Origin: Pseudoalteromonas xiamenensis
GTDB lineage: Bacteria; Pseudomonadota; Gammaproteobacteria; Enterobacterales; Alteromonadaceae
Assembly (NCBI RefSeq): GCF_042431545.1
Contig: NZ_JBHLYX010000031.1
Direction: 5' to 3' (one strand)
DNA length: 64,000 nucleotides
Positions 42,345-51,833 of this stretch are shown one piece after another. The translations under genes were made by a program, and so were the position numbers. Under the pieces are notes generated by a model. The model searched no databases, was not told where the DNA came from, and saw only the letters and a list, made by a program, of their open reading frames with translations. Each line of letters opens with the position of its first letter. The stretch's first letter is position 1.

Positions 42345-43220
42345 TTAACCTTTAAAGCGACCACTGACCCGTGTCCACTCGCCTTCTTGCGCGATAGGGT
42401 CTAGTTCAACAAACGGCGCATAAACATCGGCTACACTTTGTGCCTGTTCTTCCAAAATACCAGACATCGCGATATCGCCGCCTGGCTTTAAGAAGCCTAA
42501 GATGATTTCATGCAGTTCTCGTAATGGTTGAGCTAAGATATTGGCAACGACAACATCCGCTTGGAACTCAGGTTGATCTTCCGGTAGGTAGGCCTCAATT
42601 TGGTCTGCCACGCCATTTCGAGCAGCGTTGTCGTAAGTTGCGGCAATGGCTTGAGGATCGATATCAATACCAATAACTCGTGCGGCACCTAATTTAAGTG
42701 CAGCAATGCCCAAAATCCCAGAGCCACAGCCAAAATCTACAACGGTTTTGCCAGTTAAATCTTGTGCCTCTAACCACTTAAGGCAAAGTGCAGTCGTCGC
42801 ATGAGTACCTGTGCCAAACGCAAGGCCAGGATCGAGTAATACGTTTACTGCGGTAGGATCTGGGATCTCACGCCAACTAGGACATATCCATAAACGTTCA
42901 CCGAATTGGATAGGGTGGAAGTTGTCCATCCATTCACGTTCCCAATCTTTGTCTTCGAGTTGTTCAACTTTATAGTTCAGCGGTTCTGCAAATTGCTCAG
43001 TAAGATAGGCAACCACAGCATCCATATCATGAGTTGCTTCGTACAGGCCGACAACAATCGTTTCAGGCCATAGGATTTTCTCGCCCGGCTTAGGTTCGTA
43101 AATTGGATTGTTACTGCCATCTAGAAAGGTTACGCAGGGACATTCTGCTTCAACTAGTAAATCACTGATTTGATCTGCGGTGTCTCTTGTTGCATTGATA
43201 CGTATTTGGATCCAAGCCAT
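42345..43220 (-). CDS. prmA: ribosomal protein L11 methyltransferase
   Basis: Trimethylates Lys and N-terminal residues of ribosomal protein L11. 291 residues from ATG 43220 (MAWIQIRINATRDTADQISD), matching the E. coli start MPWIQ; a GTG four codons upstream is possible but less likely. The substrate domain is followed by the SAM motif TVVDFGCGSGILGIAALKLG and VVANILAQPL. It stands alone, between the rpoD terminator and the dusB-fis promoter; in many relatives it is next to dusB. Confidence 0.95.
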   Translation of the reverse strand: MAWIQIRINATRDTADQISDLLVEAECPCVTFLDGSNNPIYEPKPGEKILWPETIVVGLYEATHDMDAVVAYLTEQFAEPLNYKVEQLEDKDWEREWMDNFHPIQFGERLWICPSWREIPDPTAVNVLLDPGLAFGTGTHATTALCLKWLEAQDLTGKTVVDFGCGSGILGIAALKLGAARVIGIDIDPQAIAATYDNAARNGVADQIEAYLPEDQPEFQADVVVANILAQPLRELHEIILGFLKPGGDIAMSGILEEQAQSVADVYAPFVELDPIAQEGEWTRVSGRFKG

Positions 43221-43255
43221 GTTTCTACCCACTTGAATTTGGTTATCTGGATTGA

Positions 43256-43282
43256 AAAGAGGCCGCTTGATGCGGCCTCTTT
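43256..43282 (-). terminator. rpoD terminator
   Basis: AAAGAGGCCGC (43256-43266) pairs with GCGGCCTCTTT (43272-43282), loop TTGAT; on the reverse strand TTTTC follows. It lies nine bases after the rpoD stop codon. Confidence 0.9.
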
Positions 43283-43291
43283 ATGATTTGA

Positions 43292-45148
43292 TTAAGACTT
43301 GATGTCTAGGAAGCTTTTCAACAAGTCAGAGCGAGAAGGGTGACGAAGCTTGCGAAGTGCTTTTGCTTCGATTTGACGAATACGTTCACGCGTTACGTCG
43401 AATTGCTTACCTACTTCTTCAAGCGTGTGGTCAGTGTTCATATCAATACCAAAACGCATACGAAGTACTTTCGCTTCTCTTGCGGTTAGACCTGCTAACA
43501 CTTCATTTGTCGCAGCACGAAGACTTTCCATCGTTGCAGAGTCAATTGGTGACTCGATGGTTGTGTCTTCGATGAAATCACCTAAGTGCGAATCTTCATC
43601 GTCACCAATAGGTGTTTCCATTGAGATAGGCTCTTTAGCGATTTTCAATACCTTACGGATTTTGTCTTCCGGCATTGCCATGCGCTCAGCTAACTCTTCT
43701 GGGCTTGGCTCGCGACCCATTTCTTGAAGCATTTGACGAGAAATACGGTTGAGTTTGTTGATTGTCTCGATCATATGCACTGGAATACGGATTGTACGCG
43801 CTTGGTCCGCGATAGAACGCGTAATCGCTTGACGGATCCACCATGTTGCATAAGTTGAGAATTTATAACCACGACGGTATTCAAACTTGTCTACCGCTTT
43901 CATCAGACCGATATTACCTTCTTGGATAAGATCCAAGAATTGTAAACCACGGTTGGTGTATTTCTTCGCAATTGAAATTACAAGACGTAAGTTCGCTTCA
44001 ACCATTTCTTTTTTCGCACGGCGCGCTTTCGCTTCACCGATACTCATACGGCGGTTGATGTCTTTAATACGCTCAACAGTTAGACCTGTGCTTTCTTCAA
44101 TTGCTTTTAATTTGTTAACGCAACGCTCGATTTCAGGACGAACTTCTTCCAATTTCGCAGAGTGCTTTTCACCCGCAGCAATTTCTGCGTCGATCCAAGA
44201 CATGTCTGTTTCATTGTTCGCAAAATGCTTCACAAACGTTTTTTTAGGAACTTTAGCAACCTGTACCGCTTGCTTCATGATGATACGTTCTTGAACGCGA
44301 ACCTTATCCATCATTGAGCGCATATTGTTTACCATACGGTCAAACTGTTTAGGGACTAGTTTGAACATACGGAACAATTCGCCGATTTCTTGAATCGCCG
44401 TTTGTGCGTCTGGGTGTGAACGGCCTTTTTGCTCGAAGACATCGCGTGCTTTATTGTATAAAACACGAAGTTGTTCGAAGTGCTCGCGTGCTACTTCAGG
44501 ATCAGGACCTGAATCGCCATCATCGCTATCGTCGTCGCTGTCTTCATCGCTGTCATCGTCTTCGTCGTCTAAGTCTTCGTCACTTAGCTCTGAACCAACG
44601 TGAGTTGCTGAAATAGGGAAACCATCGTCTTCTTCAAGGGCATTTGGATCATAAAAACCAGAAACAATGTCACTTAAGCGAATTTCTTCTGCTTCAAACT
44701 TGTCCCATTGCTCGAGAAGTTCAGCGATTGCTTCTGGGTATTCTGCAACGCTCAATTGAACTTGGTTAATACCTTCTTCGATACGTTTTGCGATTAGGAT
44801 TTCGCCTTCACGTGTCAAAAGTTCAACAGTACCCATTTCACGCATATACATACGCACTGGGTCAGTTGTACGGCCAATCTCTTTTTCAACTGTTGCGAGC
44901 GCAGCCGCAGCAGCTTCAGCAGCATCGTCGTCAGTCGTTGTCTCTTGCATCATTAGTTCATCGGCATCTGGCGCGTTTTCCGCAACAGTGATACCCATGT
45001 CATTGATCATACTAATGATGTCTTCTACTTGATCTGAGTCTATGATGTCTTGTGGAAGGTGATCATTGACTTCTGCAAAAGTTAAGTAACCTTGCTCTTT
45101 ACCTTTCTGAATCAGAAGTTTAAGTTGTGACTGAGGAGATTGATCCAT
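43292..45148 (-). CDS. rpoD: primary sigma factor RpoD
   Basis: Housekeeping sigma-70, 618 residues from ATG 45148 (MDQSPQSQLKLLIQKGKEQGY); six extra in-frame residues upstream are not family-like. Region 1.1, region 1.2 (DPVRMYMREMGTVELLTREG), a long acidic non-conserved region (SDEDLDDEDDDSDEDSDDDS), region 2 (FSTYATWWIRQAITRSIADQ) and region 4.2 (TLEEVGKQFDVTRERIRQIE) are seen. Last gene of the rpsU-yqeY-dnaG-rpoD macromolecular synthesis group. Confidence 0.98.
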   Translation of the reverse strand: MDQSPQSQLKLLIQKGKEQGYLTFAEVNDHLPQDIIDSDQVEDIISMINDMGITVAENAPDADELMMQETTTDDDAAEAAAAALATVEKEIGRTTDPVRMYMREMGTVELLTREGEILIAKRIEEGINQVQLSVAEYPEAIAELLEQWDKFEAEEIRLSDIVSGFYDPNALEEDDGFPISATHVGSELSDEDLDDEDDDSDEDSDDDSDDGDSGPDPEVAREHFEQLRVLYNKARDVFEQKGRSHPDAQTAIQEIGELFRMFKLVPKQFDRMVNNMRSMMDKVRVQERIIMKQAVQVAKVPKKTFVKHFANNETDMSWIDAEIAAGEKHSAKLEEVRPEIERCVNKLKAIEESTGLTVERIKDINRRMSIGEAKARRAKKEMVEANLRLVISIAKKYTNRGLQFLDLIQEGNIGLMKAVDKFEYRRGYKFSTYATWWIRQAITRSIADQARTIRIPVHMIETINKLNRISRQMLQEMGREPSPEELAERMAMPEDKIRKVLKIAKEPISMETPIGDDEDSHLGDFIEDTTIESPIDSATMESLRAATNEVLAGLTAREAKVLRMRFGIDMNTDHTLEEVGKQFDVTRERIRQIEAKALRKLRHPSRSDLLKSFLDIKS

Positions 45149-45251
45149 AGAGAAATATGCTTCCACTCTGATAAGTTGTTTACAACAAGGCGCCCCCGAG
45201 GTTTGTAACTCAAATGAAGACGCAGTGAATAGAGTATATTAGCAGCAAAAA

Positions 45252-47009
45252 TCAATTTTGACTAGAACTTCGTCGCTTTAAGGCAATAGTTAATAGTGCC
45301 ACTTCGTGTCGCTCTTCGCTGCTAAGACCCTCAGTTTTGTCCTTCATTAATAGGGTCTCATGTCGCAAATTTAAACACTGGTCTTCGATAAATTGAAAAG
45401 TTTGTTGGAATTGCTTAATGAGCGCTTCTTCTTTGATGTTATGTGGCCAAGAAGCGAGCTTTTTGAGGATGTCATACTCTTTTGTGTCTCGAAAGGCTTC
45501 AAAAAGTTGCGCCGTCGAATAATTCGGGTTTTCTAAACACAATTGTTGCACCCGCAGAAATAACTCAATACCCGGAATGCCCATTTCAGCAAGCTCAGGT
45601 AAATAATCCACTTCCTTTGCAAGAACCGGATGTTGCACTAAGAGGCCAATTGCTTGGCGCATTGGTGTGACTTTGAATTTGCGTTCAATTGATTGCTGCT
45701 GTTTTGGGGTTGTGAGCTTTTTAGAAAGCTGCTCACGAGTCTTACCAATAAAGCGAGCGAGTAAGTCGAGTAACGTGTCTTGATAAAAATCACTTGGTAC
45801 TTTATCGATAAGAGGGAGTGCGTCCGACATGAGTTTAGATTTGCCTGCATCGCTTGTCATATCTACCTGCGAGGTCAGCTTCTGATACAGTACGGTACTG
45901 TAATCTTCCGCATTTTTCAGCCGCTCTTCGAATGCCTCTTTGCCTTCTTTTTGCACTAGCGAGTCAGGGTCTTCACCGTCTGGAAGAAACACGAACTGGA
46001 GCGCCTTGCCATGACTAAGGTAAGGAAGCGCGTGTTCAAGTGCTCGCCATGCAGCATCACGACCTGCGCGGTCACCATCATAACAACAAATTACTTTGTC
46101 TGTGGTGCGAAATAAGGTTTGCATATGCTCTGCAGTTGTTGCTGTGCCTAGAGCTGCCACCGCATAGTCGATGCCTTTTTCAGCTAATGCGACAACATCC
46201 ATATAGCCTTCAACAATTAAAACCTGAGAGAGTTTGTTGTGTGCTTGTTTTGCTTCATAGAGTCCGTAAAGTTCGAACCCTTTGTGGAAAATACGTGTTT
46301 CTGGCGAGTTAAGGTATTTTGGACCTTGATCGGCGCTCATTACACGACCTCCAAACGCAATGACGCGCCCCCGCTTGTCACGGATGGGGAACATAAGACG
46401 GTCACGGAAAAAGTCGAATCGGCGCTGTTGCTGGTTTTCAGTCGCCAGTTTCAGATCGACAAGTTGTTGCTGCAACTCTTTGCTTTTACCTAAATACTTA
46501 TAAAGCGAGTCCCACTCAGCTGGCGCATAGCCGATTTGAAAGCGTTTAGCCGTTTCACCCGATATGCCCCGACGTTTAACATATTCAATCACCTCAGCAG
46601 ATTTTTCATGTTGTTTAAGCTGATGTTGATAAAATACTGCGGTTTGTTGCATCAGTTCATAATCAGAACGACGTTCTGCTTGTGTGCGTTGTGGTGCACC
46701 TGATCCTTGCTCTCTGGGCACGTCTAGATTCAAAGTGGCAGCGAGTTCTTCAATTGCATCGACAAATTCTAATTTGTCGTATTCCATTACAAAGGAAATA
46801 GCATTGCCATTCGCGCCGCAGCCGAAGCAGTGATAAAACTGTTTGTCACGTGAAACCGTAAAAGAAGGGGACTTCTCGTTGTGGAAAGGGCAACAGGCTT
46901 GGTAATCTTTGCCAGCTTTTTTTAGTCCTATTCGACCATCAATGAGATCGACAATATCGACTCGAGCAAGTAAATCATCAATAAACTGTCTAGGGATCTT
47001 ACCTGCCAT
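45252..47009 (-). CDS. dnaG: DNA primase DnaG
   Basis: Makes RNA primers at the replication fork. 585 residues from ATG 47009 (MAGKIPRQFIDDLLARVDIV); a GTG six codons upstream is in frame but unlikely. The zinc-binding domain has CPFHNEKSPSF and FYHCFGCGANG; the TOPRIM core has VEGYMDVVALAEKGI and CYDGDRAGRDAAWRAL; the C-terminal DnaB-binding domain follows residue 430. A terminator-like hairpin precedes it, as in E. coli where it keeps primase scarce. Confidence 0.96.
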   Translation of the reverse strand: MAGKIPRQFIDDLLARVDIVDLIDGRIGLKKAGKDYQACCPFHNEKSPSFTVSRDKQFYHCFGCGANGNAISFVMEYDKLEFVDAIEELAATLNLDVPREQGSGAPQRTQAERRSDYELMQQTAVFYQHQLKQHEKSAEVIEYVKRRGISGETAKRFQIGYAPAEWDSLYKYLGKSKELQQQLVDLKLATENQQQRRFDFFRDRLMFPIRDKRGRVIAFGGRVMSADQGPKYLNSPETRIFHKGFELYGLYEAKQAHNKLSQVLIVEGYMDVVALAEKGIDYAVAALGTATTAEHMQTLFRTTDKVICCYDGDRAGRDAAWRALEHALPYLSHGKALQFVFLPDGEDPDSLVQKEGKEAFEERLKNAEDYSTVLYQKLTSQVDMTSDAGKSKLMSDALPLIDKVPSDFYQDTLLDLLARFIGKTREQLSKKLTTPKQQQSIERKFKVTPMRQAIGLLVQHPVLAKEVDYLPELAEMGIPGIELFLRVQQLCLENPNYSTAQLFEAFRDTKEYDILKKLASWPHNIKEEALIKQFQQTFQFIEDQCLNLRHETLLMKDKTEGLSSEERHEVALLTIALKRRSSSQN

Positions 47010-47090
47010 CTTGAGACTATTCCTCACTCAAAAAGTTAACTCGCGTGAATTTCACCACACTATCCATGAGATTGCACCCTTTAGAAAAGA

Positions 47091-47113
47091 AAAAACCGAG
47101 CATAGTGCTCGGT
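47091..47113 (-). terminator. partial terminator between yqeY and dnaG
   Basis: ACCGAGCA (47095-47102) pairs with TGCTCGGT (47106-47113), loop TAG; on the reverse strand it continues TTTTTTC. It lies between yqeY and dnaG, in the role of the E. coli rpsU-dnaG terminator that reduces dnaG expression. Confidence 0.88.
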
Positions 47114-47140
47114 CTTCATATTCGCTTGGGCGGGAAGTCT

Positions 47141-47587
47141 TTATGCTGTTAGCTTTTGCTTAATTAGAGCAGAAACTACAGCCATATCAGCACGGCCTTC
47201 GGCTTTGCTTTTAATAACTCCCATTACTTTACCCATGTCTTGCATACCTGATGCACCAAGCTCTGTAATCGTACTTTCGACAAGCGCGGCTACTTCAGCT
47301 TCTGTAAGAGGTTGTGGCAAGAATGTTTCAAGCGCTTCGATTTCACTTGCTTCTTTATCAGCTAAATCGTCACGGCCTGCGTCCCTAAACTGAGTGTAAG
47401 AATCGCGACGCTGCTTTACCAGCTTTACGATAACGGCAGTAACAACGGCATCGTCTATCGTAATTTGTTCGTCAATTTCACGCTGCTTAACGGCAGCAAG
47501 TACTGAACGAATCGCGCCAAGACGAATTTTGTCTTTGGCTTTCATGGCGTCTTTTTGGGCTGACTTTAACTGTTCTTGAAGGCTCAT
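47141..47587 (-). CDS. yqeY: GatB/YqeY domain protein
   Basis: A 148-residue protein related to the tail domain of the GatB amidotransferase subunit; it may bind tRNA but its role is not established. Pattern: LKSAQKDAMKAKDKIRLGAI, then RSVLAAVKQREID and DMGKVMGVIKSKAEGRADM. ATG 47587 is chosen over an in-frame TTG three codons upstream; no clear SD is seen. It lies between rpsU and dnaG, a place it holds in many proteobacteria. Confidence 0.93.
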   Translation of the reverse strand: MSLQEQLKSAQKDAMKAKDKIRLGAIRSVLAAVKQREIDEQITIDDAVVTAVIVKLVKQRRDSYTQFRDAGRDDLADKEASEIEALETFLPQPLTEAEVAALVESTITELGASGMQDMGKVMGVIKSKAEGRADMAVVSALIKQKLTA

Positions 47588-47607
47588 TGAAACCAAACCA
47601 AACTCGA

Positions 47608-47823
47608 CTAGTAAAGTTTAACGCGACGTGCGTTTTCGCGAGAAAGCTTTTTCATGTGACGCTTAACTGCAGCAGCTTTCTTACGCTTACGCTCAGTTGT
47701 TGGCTTCTCATAGTGTTCGCGGCTACGAACTTCAGCAAGGATACCTGCTTTTTCACATGAACGCTTAAAACGACGTAGTGCAACGTCAAACGGCTCGTTT
47801 TCTCTTACTTTAATAACTGGCAT
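47608..47823 (-). CDS. rpsU: 30S ribosomal protein S21
   Basis: A 71-residue, very basic ribosomal protein of the small subunit, needed for normal mRNA start-site binding. The sequence MPVIKVRENEPFDVALRRFK to ARRVKLY is practically the E. coli protein. First gene of the rpsU-yqeY-dnaG-rpoD group; SD AGGTAG-type before the ATG. Confidence 0.98.
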   Translation of the reverse strand: MPVIKVRENEPFDVALRRFKRSCEKAGILAEVRSREHYEKPTTERKRKKAAAVKRHMKKLSRENARRVKLY

Positions 47824-47975
47824 TAAAAATTCACCTACCTAATTAATGAGCTTTCGCTCAGGCTGATCATCAAATGATCATATGGTTCAAAAATGGTGCG
47901 GTATTGTAATCTGACACTACAGCACTTGTAAAGCTTAAATTATAGCTAATAATTTGAGTTCAGAAAACTAGGTAA

Positions 47976-48557
47976 TTACTCTCGTAAAAACAGGCGGTAG
48001 GCCACTTGCCCCGCCTTTTTTTCTTTATAAAGTCGCCAGTTTTCGGGCACATTTAACTCTAGTTCTTGCTCAACTTCAATATAGATGATGGCTTCTTTAG
48101 CAAGCCAACCATTAGTCTCTAGTTGTGTACAAATTGTCGCCGCTAGAGCTTTTCGAAAAGGCGGGTCAACAAACACTATGTCATACTGTTGGGTTGCTTT
48201 AGTCTGCGTTGTGGTAAGCGCATCTGATAGCAAAACGCGTGCATTTGTTGCTTTTACTGCCGCCATGTTCGCTTCTATTTGCTGTGCAGCGCTTTTGTCT
48301 CGTTCAATAAAGGTAACTGTTGCAGCAAACCGCGATAATGCCTCAAAACCAAGGCCGCCAGAACCCGCAAAGCAATCCAATACAGTTGCATCACGAACGT
48401 CTTGCATCAGCCAGTTGAACAGGGTTTCTTTCACACGATCTGTTGTAGGTCTTAACCCCTCAACGTCTTTGACCGGTAGTTTTCGGCCGCGATACTTGCC
48501 ACCAATGATGCGGATAAACCCATTTTTTGAGCTGGCTGAAGGCGTATTTTTTCTCAT
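47976..48557 (-). CDS. rsmD: 16S rRNA (guanine966-N2)-methyltransferase
   Basis: Methylates G966 of 16S rRNA on the small subunit. 193 residues from ATG 48557 (MRKNTPSASSKNGFIRIIGG). The frame is open 42 codons further upstream, but the family starts just before IRIIGGKYRGRKL. Motifs: RPTTDRVKETLFNWL, VLDCFAGSGGLGFEALSR and the catalytic DPPF (VFVDPPFRKAL). It is divergent from ftsY, the usual neighbour. Confidence 0.95.
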   Translation of the reverse strand: MRKNTPSASSKNGFIRIIGGKYRGRKLPVKDVEGLRPTTDRVKETLFNWLMQDVRDATVLDCFAGSGGLGFEALSRFAATVTFIERDKSAAQQIEANMAAVKATNARVLLSDALTTTQTKATQQYDIVFVDPPFRKALAATICTQLETNGWLAKEAIIYIEVEQELELNVPENWRLYKEKKAGQVAYRLFLRE

Positions 48558-48838
48558 GTTATTCTCGTCAGATTTTATAGTGCAAGGCGAAATCCAAGTC
48601 TCGTTCAAGGCATTGATAAAATTATGAACGAACCGCTTACCGTCATTTTTAAGCAAGTTAAAGCGTGGTACACTCTGAACCAAATGTATTTTACGCGTTT
48701 TGCTTTATGTATTTACTCCAACTTATATAAAGCAAAGTAGTTGGAGAGGATCTGTCGGTGGTGTTATCGATGATGCACTAATGCGACAAATTGATTCTTT
48801 TCAGTTTACCAGATTTCAATATGCGGTAATTAAGGTTT

Positions 48839-51016
48839 ATGGGAAAAACGAATAAAATTTTATCTTGGTTTGGTTTTGGCAAAAAGGCAGAGCAAGAAAA
48901 GGCTGCGGAAGAAGCGGCACGTGTAGAAGCTGAACGCCATGCAGCAGAAAACGTAGCGCGTGTAGAAGCTGAACGTCAGGCGGCAGAAGACGCAGCGCGT
49001 TTAGAAGCTGAACGTCAAGCGGCGGAAGAAGCGGCGCGTGTAGAAGCTGAGCGTCAGGCCGCAGAAGAAGCAGCGCGTGTAGAAGCTGAGCGTCAGGCCG
49101 CAGAAGAAGCAGCGCGTGTAGAAGCTGAACGCCAAGCAGCGGAAGAAGCGGCGCGTGTAGAAGCAGAACGTCAGGCAGCGGAAGAAGCGGCGCGTGTAGA
49201 AACTGAGCGTCAGGCGGCAGAAGACGCAGCGCGTGTAGAAGCTGAACGCCAAGCTGCGGAAGAAGCTTCACGTTTAGAAGCAGAACGTCAGGCCGCGGAT
49301 GAAGCTTCACGTTTAGAAGCTGAACGTCAAGCAGCTGAAACCGTGCGTGTAGAAGCTGAACGCCAAGCAGCTGAAGAAGCCGCGCGTGCAGAATCAGAAC
49401 GTCAAGCGGCGGAAGAAGCGGCGAGTGCGGAATCAGAACGTCAAGCGGCGGAAGAAGCGGCGCGTGTAGAAGCAGAACGTCAGGCCGCAGAAGAGGTTGC
49501 GCGTGTAGAAGCAGAACGTCAAGCGGCGGAAGACGCGGCGCGTGTAGAAGCAGAACGTCAGGCGGCAGAAGACGCAGCGCGTGTAGAAGCAGAACGTCAA
49601 GCGGCGGAAGACGCGGCGCGTGTAGAAGCTGAACGCCAAGCTGCGGAAGAGGCGGCGCGTGCAGAATCAGAACGTCAAGCGGCGGAAGAAGCGGCGCGTG
49701 TAGAAGCAGAACGTCAAGCGGCGGAAGAAGCGGCGCGTGTAGAAGCAGAACGTCAGGCGGCGGAAGAAGCGGCGCGTGTAGAAGCAGAGCGTCAGGCAGC
49801 GGAAGAGGCTGCGCGTGTAGAAGCTGAACGCCAAGCTGCGGAAGAGGCTGCGCGTGTAGAAGCTGAACGCCAAGCAGCGGAAGAAGCGGCGCGTGCAGAG
49901 GCAGAACGTCAGGCCGCAGAAGAGGCTGCACGTTTAGAAACTGAACGTCAGGCCGCAGAAGAAGCTGCACGTTTAGAGGCCGAACGTCAAGCGGCGGAAG
50001 AAGCGGCGCGTGCAGAAGCTGAGCGTCAGGCCGCAGAAGAAGCGGCGCGTGTAGAAGCTGAGCGTAAGGCCGCAGCAGAAGCAGCACAGCCAAAGAAAGG
50101 TTTTTTCTCTCGTCTAAAAGAGAGTTTGGTAAAGACAAAGGTTAATATCGGGTCGGGGTTTGCGTCTTTATTTAAGGGCAAGAAGATCGATGATGAGTTA
50201 TTTGAAGAGCTCGAAACTCAACTTTTGACGGCAGACCTTGGGGTAGACACAACGATGAAGTTGATTGATACCCTAACTGACGTAGCAGATCGTAAACAGC
50301 TAAAAGATGGTGATGCGCTTTACGAGTTACTTAAACAAGAAATGGCTAATATGCTGAAGTCTGCTGAGCAGCCTTTGGACATTCCTGACACCAAAAAACC
50401 ATTTGTTATTTTAATGGTTGGCGTAAATGGGGTTGGTAAAACAACGACGATCGGTAAACTGGCTAAGCAATTCCAAGCACAAGGCAAGAGTGTCATGTTG
50501 GCGGCGGGTGATACGTTCCGTGCGGCAGCTGTTGAACAGTTACAAGTTTGGGGTGAACGCAATAACATTCAAGTTGTTGCCCAACATACGGGAGCTGACA
50601 GTGCTTCAGTTGTTTTTGATGCATTCCAAGCTGCGCAAGCGCGTAACATTGATGTTTTAATTGCCGACACGGCCGGTCGTTTGCAAAACAAAGATAACCT
50701 TATGCAAGAGCTAGAGAAAATTGCTCGTGTGATGAAAAAGATTGACCCTGATGCCCCACATGAAGTCATGTTAACGATCGATGCAGGAACGGGCCAAAAT
50801 GCAATTAGCCAGGTTAACCTCTTTAATAAAGCTGTTGGTTTAACCGGCATTACGTTGACTAAGCTTGACGGCACAGCGAAAGGGGGAGTTATTTTTGCAG
50901 TTGCAGATAAATTCCAGATCCCTATTCGTTATATCGGGGTTGGTGAGGGCATTGATGACTTGCGAGCATTCAATAGTCACGATTTTATTGAAGCATTGTT
51001 CAGTCAAGAAGATTAG
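48839..51016 (+). CDS. ftsY: signal recognition particle receptor FtsY, repeat-expanded
   Basis: Docks SRP-bound ribosomes at the inner membrane. 725 residues, against about 497 in E. coli. An amphipathic start (MGKTNKILSWFGFGKKAEQE) is followed by 30 near-identical 13-residue units (residues 26-414, consensus AARVEAERQAAEE), likely one long charged helix. A second membrane-binding segment (KKGFFSRLKESLVKTK) leads to a normal NG GTPase domain (about 420-725): GVNGVGKTTTIGKLAKQF, DTFRAAAVEQL, DTAGRLQNKDNLMQEL, TKLDGTAKGG. ftsE-ftsX-rpoH follow, the conserved order. Confidence 0.97.
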   Translation: MGKTNKILSWFGFGKKAEQEKAAEEAARVEAERHAAENVARVEAERQAAEDAARLEAERQAAEEAARVEAERQAAEEAARVEAERQAAEEAARVEAERQAAEEAARVEAERQAAEEAARVETERQAAEDAARVEAERQAAEEASRLEAERQAADEASRLEAERQAAETVRVEAERQAAEEAARAESERQAAEEAASAESERQAAEEAARVEAERQAAEEVARVEAERQAAEDAARVEAERQAAEDAARVEAERQAAEDAARVEAERQAAEEAARAESERQAAEEAARVEAERQAAEEAARVEAERQAAEEAARVEAERQAAEEAARVEAERQAAEEAARVEAERQAAEEAARAEAERQAAEEAARLETERQAAEEAARLEAERQAAEEAARAEAERQAAEEAARVEAERKAAAEAAQPKKGFFSRLKESLVKTKVNIGSGFASLFKGKKIDDELFEELETQLLTADLGVDTTMKLIDTLTDVADRKQLKDGDALYELLKQEMANMLKSAEQPLDIPDTKKPFVILMVGVNGVGKTTTIGKLAKQFQAQGKSVMLAAGDTFRAAAVEQLQVWGERNNIQVVAQHTGADSASVVFDAFQAAQARNIDVLIADTAGRLQNKDNLMQELEKIARVMKKIDPDAPHEVMLTIDAGTGQNAISQVNLFNKAVGLTGITLTKLDGTAKGGVIFAVADKFQIPIRYIGVGEGIDDLRAFNSHDFIEALFSQED
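48914..50080 (+). repeat. 39-bp tandem coding repeat in ftsY, 30 units
   Basis: Thirty 39-bp units (one of 36 bp) encode the consensus AARVEAERQAAEE. Variants are V/L/A at position 4, A/S/T at position 6 and E/D near the end. Unit 11 lacks one codon. Codon choice differs between units (GCGGCGCGT, GCAGCGCGT), so the array is not a fresh duplication throughout, but blocks of units are nearly the same. A long antisense ORF across it is a by-product of the repeat. Confidence 0.97.
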
Positions 51017-51029
51017 AAAACAACACTTA

Positions 51030-51050
51030 AAGAGGCCTTATTGGCCTCTT
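51030..51050 (+). terminator. stem-loop after ftsY
   Basis: AAGAGGCC (51030-51037) pairs with GGCCTCTT (51043-51050), loop TTATT. No T run follows, so it may act as an mRNA 3'-end structure rather than a full stop; ftsE starts 106 bases later. Confidence 0.6.
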
Positions 51051-51155
51051 GCCATAACAGCCTTTAAAGTGGGGATTAATGAGGGCGCTTTGAGCGAATG
51101 TCAAAAGTTCGAGTTAGTTTACGGATAAAGGAAATTAGAAGAATAAGGCGAGAGG

Positions 51156-51833
51156 ATGATTAAGTTTCAACAGGTAAGTAAGACCTTTCCCGGTGGACAC
51201 AAAGCGCTGCAAAAGGTGAGCTTTGAATTAGCCAAAGGCGAGTTGGCGTTTTTGACAGGTCACAGTGGAGCGGGGAAAAGCACCTTGCTCAAACTCATCA
51301 GTGTGATGGAGCGTCCTTCAGCGGGTCAGGTATATATTAATGGCGTTGATCTCAACTCGATTAGTAACAAGGACATTCCGTACGTGCGCCGTGACATTGG
51401 GATTATCTTTCAAAACCATCGCTTGCTTGACCGTTACACTGTGTTTGATAACGTTGCACTGCCCTTGATTATTGAAGGTGCGCATCATGGCGACGTCACT
51501 AAACGCGTTCACGCAGCTTTAGACAAAGTCGGATTACTCGATAAAGTGAAGTGTTATCCTCAAACGTTATCGGGTGGTGAACAGCAACGAGTTGGAATTG
51601 CACGCGCGATTGTCACATCCCCGCCTTTGCTACTAGCGGACGAACCAACGGGTAACTTAGATCCAGAATTGTCCATGGAAATCTTGAATCTGTTTGAAGA
51701 GTTTAACAGTCATGGGACGTCTGTACTTATTGCAACACATGATTTAGGTCTTATCGCGCGTATGAAATATCGCTCATTGACGTTATCGCATGGTCGCCTG
51801 CTTCAAGACCCGTTAGCGGAGGCATTACAATGA
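51156..51833 (+). CDS. ftsE: cell division ATP-binding protein FtsE
   Basis: ATPase of the FtsEX complex, which controls peptidoglycan hydrolases at the septum through EnvC-type activators. The 225-residue ABC protein has Walker A GHSGAGKST, signature LSGGEQQRVGIARAI and Walker B LLLADEPTGNLD. Its stop overlaps the ftsX start by four bases (ATGA at 51830). Confidence 0.97.
   Translation: MIKFQQVSKTFPGGHKALQKVSFELAKGELAFLTGHSGAGKSTLLKLISVMERPSAGQVYINGVDLNSISNKDIPYVRRDIGIIFQNHRLLDRYTVFDNVALPLIIEGAHHGDVTKRVHAALDKVGLLDKVKCYPQTLSGGEQQRVGIARAIVTSPPLLLADEPTGNLDPELSMEILNLFEEFNSHGTSVLIATHDLGLIARMKYRSLTLSHGRLLQDPLAEALQ

Noticed and set aside
48914..50080. Regular 39-bp periodicity, considered as a CRISPR array
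   Set aside because: There are no unique spacers; the units are contiguous and translate in one frame as the FtsY N-terminal domain.
48837..50138. 433-codon ORF antisense to ftsY, rich in LLPPLDVLLLHAP-type repeats
   Set aside because: It is the mirror of the 39-bp ftsY repeat, which has no stop codon in this frame. The sense frame is a conserved essential gene.
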